From: Roseomonas sp.
Lineage (GTDB): Bacteria > Pseudomonadota > Alphaproteobacteria > Acetobacterales > Acetobacteraceae
Reading direction: 5' to 3'
Assembly (NCBI GenBank): GCA_020249465.1
Contig: JADCFP010000130.1
Location: 1 to 34,032 of the forward strand
DNA: 34,032 nt
Of the stretch, positions 33,002-34,032 are shown piece after piece. A model generated the notes under the pieces. The model ran no database searches, was not told the origin of the DNA, and saw only the letters and a program-made list of their open reading frames with translations. Numbering within the stretch: the stretch's first letter is position 1; each line of letters starts with the position of its first letter. The position numbers and the translations under genes were made by a program.

Positions 33002-34032
33002 AAACCCCCCTCCCCGCCCTGGTCCGTGCGCCGGAAGGCCTAGGCGCCGCCCCACCCCCCGCTGGCTTCTTCACCGCGAGCCTGGCCGCATCCGATCCAG
33101 AAATTGCCGCCGCCGTGGCGCAGGAATTGGAACGCGAACAGGATGGGATTGAGCTGATCGCCTCAGAAAACATCGTCTCCCGCGCTGTGATGGAAGCGCA
33201 GGGGTCGGTGATGACGAATAAATACGCTGAGGGTTATCCAGGCCGGCGCTATTACGGCGGGTGTGAGGCGGTGGATATCGCCGAAAGGCTCGCGATTGAA
33301 CGCGCCTGCAAGCTGTTCGATTGCGGTTATGCGAATGTGCAGCCGCATTCGGGCGCGCAGGCCAATCAGGCAGTGTTCCTGGCGCTATTGCAGCCGGGTG
33401 ATTGCTTCATGGGGCTTGATCTGGCGGCTGGTGGGCATTTGACGCATGGGTCGCTCGCGAACCTGTCTGGCAAATGGTTCAAGCCGGTGCCCTATACGGT
33501 GCGGCGCGAAGACCAGCAGATTGATATGGCGGAAGTGGCGCGCATTGCGCGTGAAGCGAAGCCGAAGCTGATCATTGCCGGCGGCAGCGCCTATGCACGC
33601 GTGTGGGATTTCGCGGCCTTCCGTGCCATTGCCGATGAAGTTGGCGCCTATTTCATGGTGGATATGGCGCATTTCGCGGGGCTGGTGGCGGGTGGCGCGC
33701 ATCCTTCGCCCTTCCCCCATGCACATGTTGCGACCACCACCACGCATAAGACGCTACGTGGCCCGCGTGGCGGCATGATTTTGACGAATGACGAAGCGCT
33801 GGCGAAGAAATTCAACAGCGCCGTTTTCCCCGGACTGCAAGGCGGGCCGCTGATGCATGTGATTGCGGCCAAGGCGGTTGCCTTTGGTGAAGCGCTGCGG
33901 CCGGAATTCCGTACCTATTCGCGCCAGATTGTCGCCAATGCGAAGGCGCTGGCGGGTGAATTGCAGGCACAAGGTTTGGATCTGGTGACGGGCGGCACCG
34001 ACAATCACCTGTTGCTGGTTGATCTGCGCCCG
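32998..34032 (+). CDS. glyA: Serine hydroxymethyltransferase, 3' part beyond the window
   Basis: The gene runs off the right edge with 345 codons visible and no stop. It makes glycine and 5,10-methylene-tetrahydrofolate from serine using PLP. Key features are [20 protein letters not shown] (51-70), [17 protein letters not shown] (74-90), the aldimine Lys251 in [16 protein letters not shown] and [13 protein letters not shown]. The first 30 residues, Pro/Ala-rich, form an extension beyond the usual start of the family. The ATG at 32998 overlaps the rpiB stop by 4 bp and is the only ATG near. A full-length enzyme would have about 430 residues. Confidence 0.96.
   Translation, partial: MKTPLPALVRAPEGLGAAPPPAGFFTASLAASDPEIAAAVAQELEREQDGIELIASENIVSRAVMEAQGSVMTNKYAEGYPGRRYYGGCEAVDIAERLAIERACKLFDCGYANVQPHSGAQANQAVFLALLQPGDCFMGLDLAAGGHLTHGSLANLSGKWFKPVPYTVRREDQQIDMAEVARIAREAKPKLIIAGGSAYARVWDFAAFRAIADEVGAYFMVDMAHFAGLVAGGAHPSPFPHAHVATTTTHKTLRGPRGGMILTNDEALAKKFNSAVFPGLQGGPLMHVIAAKAVAFGEALRPEFRTYSRQIVANAKALAGELQAQGLDLVTGGTDNHLLLVDLRP

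Overview
The window (34,032 bp) looks like chromosomal DNA of a GC-rich alphaproteobacterium, most likely from the Rhodospirillales/Acetobacteraceae. The evidence is gene content and style: a DUF1491 protein, a rpiB-glyA pair, a malic enzyme with a phosphotransacetylase-like tail, a tripartite tricarboxylate (Bug/TctCBA) transporter and many 4-bp ATGA/GTGA gene overlaps. The genus cannot be fixed by eye. I annotate 34 protein genes (glyA is cut by the right edge), one tRNA-Leu(GAG) and several short sites. I see no insertion sequence, integrase, CRISPR array or rRNA.

Layout. 1-426: no gene; a terminator-like hairpin near the left edge. 427-8274 (minus): a co-directional run manC, DUF1003 membrane protein, a 53-residue membrane protein, a 1504-residue SF1 helicase-nuclease of the DUF4011/DUF3320 type, azlC, azlD. 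8411-9376: a hotdog thioesterase facing a small basic protein. 9536-12307 (minus): a 923-residue serralysin-like secreted protease with RTX repeats, visibly less GC-rich than its neighbours. 12561-18827: a divergent island. A minus-strand operon (M20 amidohydrolase, creatininase-family hydrolase, PanE-like reductase, joined by 4-bp overlaps) faces a plus-strand tctC-tctB-tctA transporter, which ends in a strong terminator. 18939-22967 (plus): an inositol-monophosphatase-family gene coupled to a three-gene envelope module (periplasmic OmpA-like protein, MotA/TolQ-like channel, MotB/OmpA-like protein). 22985-27030: small metabolic and unknown genes (PNPOx-like, NIPSNAP, V4R, DUF1491, a 70-residue protein, an alpha/beta hydrolase coupled to an EamA transporter). 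27031-29198 (minus): a membrane J-domain protein coupled to a VWA protein, and an MgtC-family protein. 29374-34032: maeB and tRNA-Leu on minus; lipB, rpiB and glyA on plus.

How the genes work together. The divergent 12.5-18.8 kb island reads as uptake plus hydrolysis of an amide-containing organic acid. The motor-like module reads as an ion-driven inner-membrane stator linked to peptidoglycan. rpiB-glyA, lipB and maeB are core metabolism. The least explained items are the helicase-nuclease with its small membrane partner, the protease whose N-terminal half holds about seven similar repeats (a possible beta-propeller), the three-gene OmpA-MotA-OmpA module and the VWA/J-domain pair. No complete, clearly new defence or mobile system could be demonstrated.
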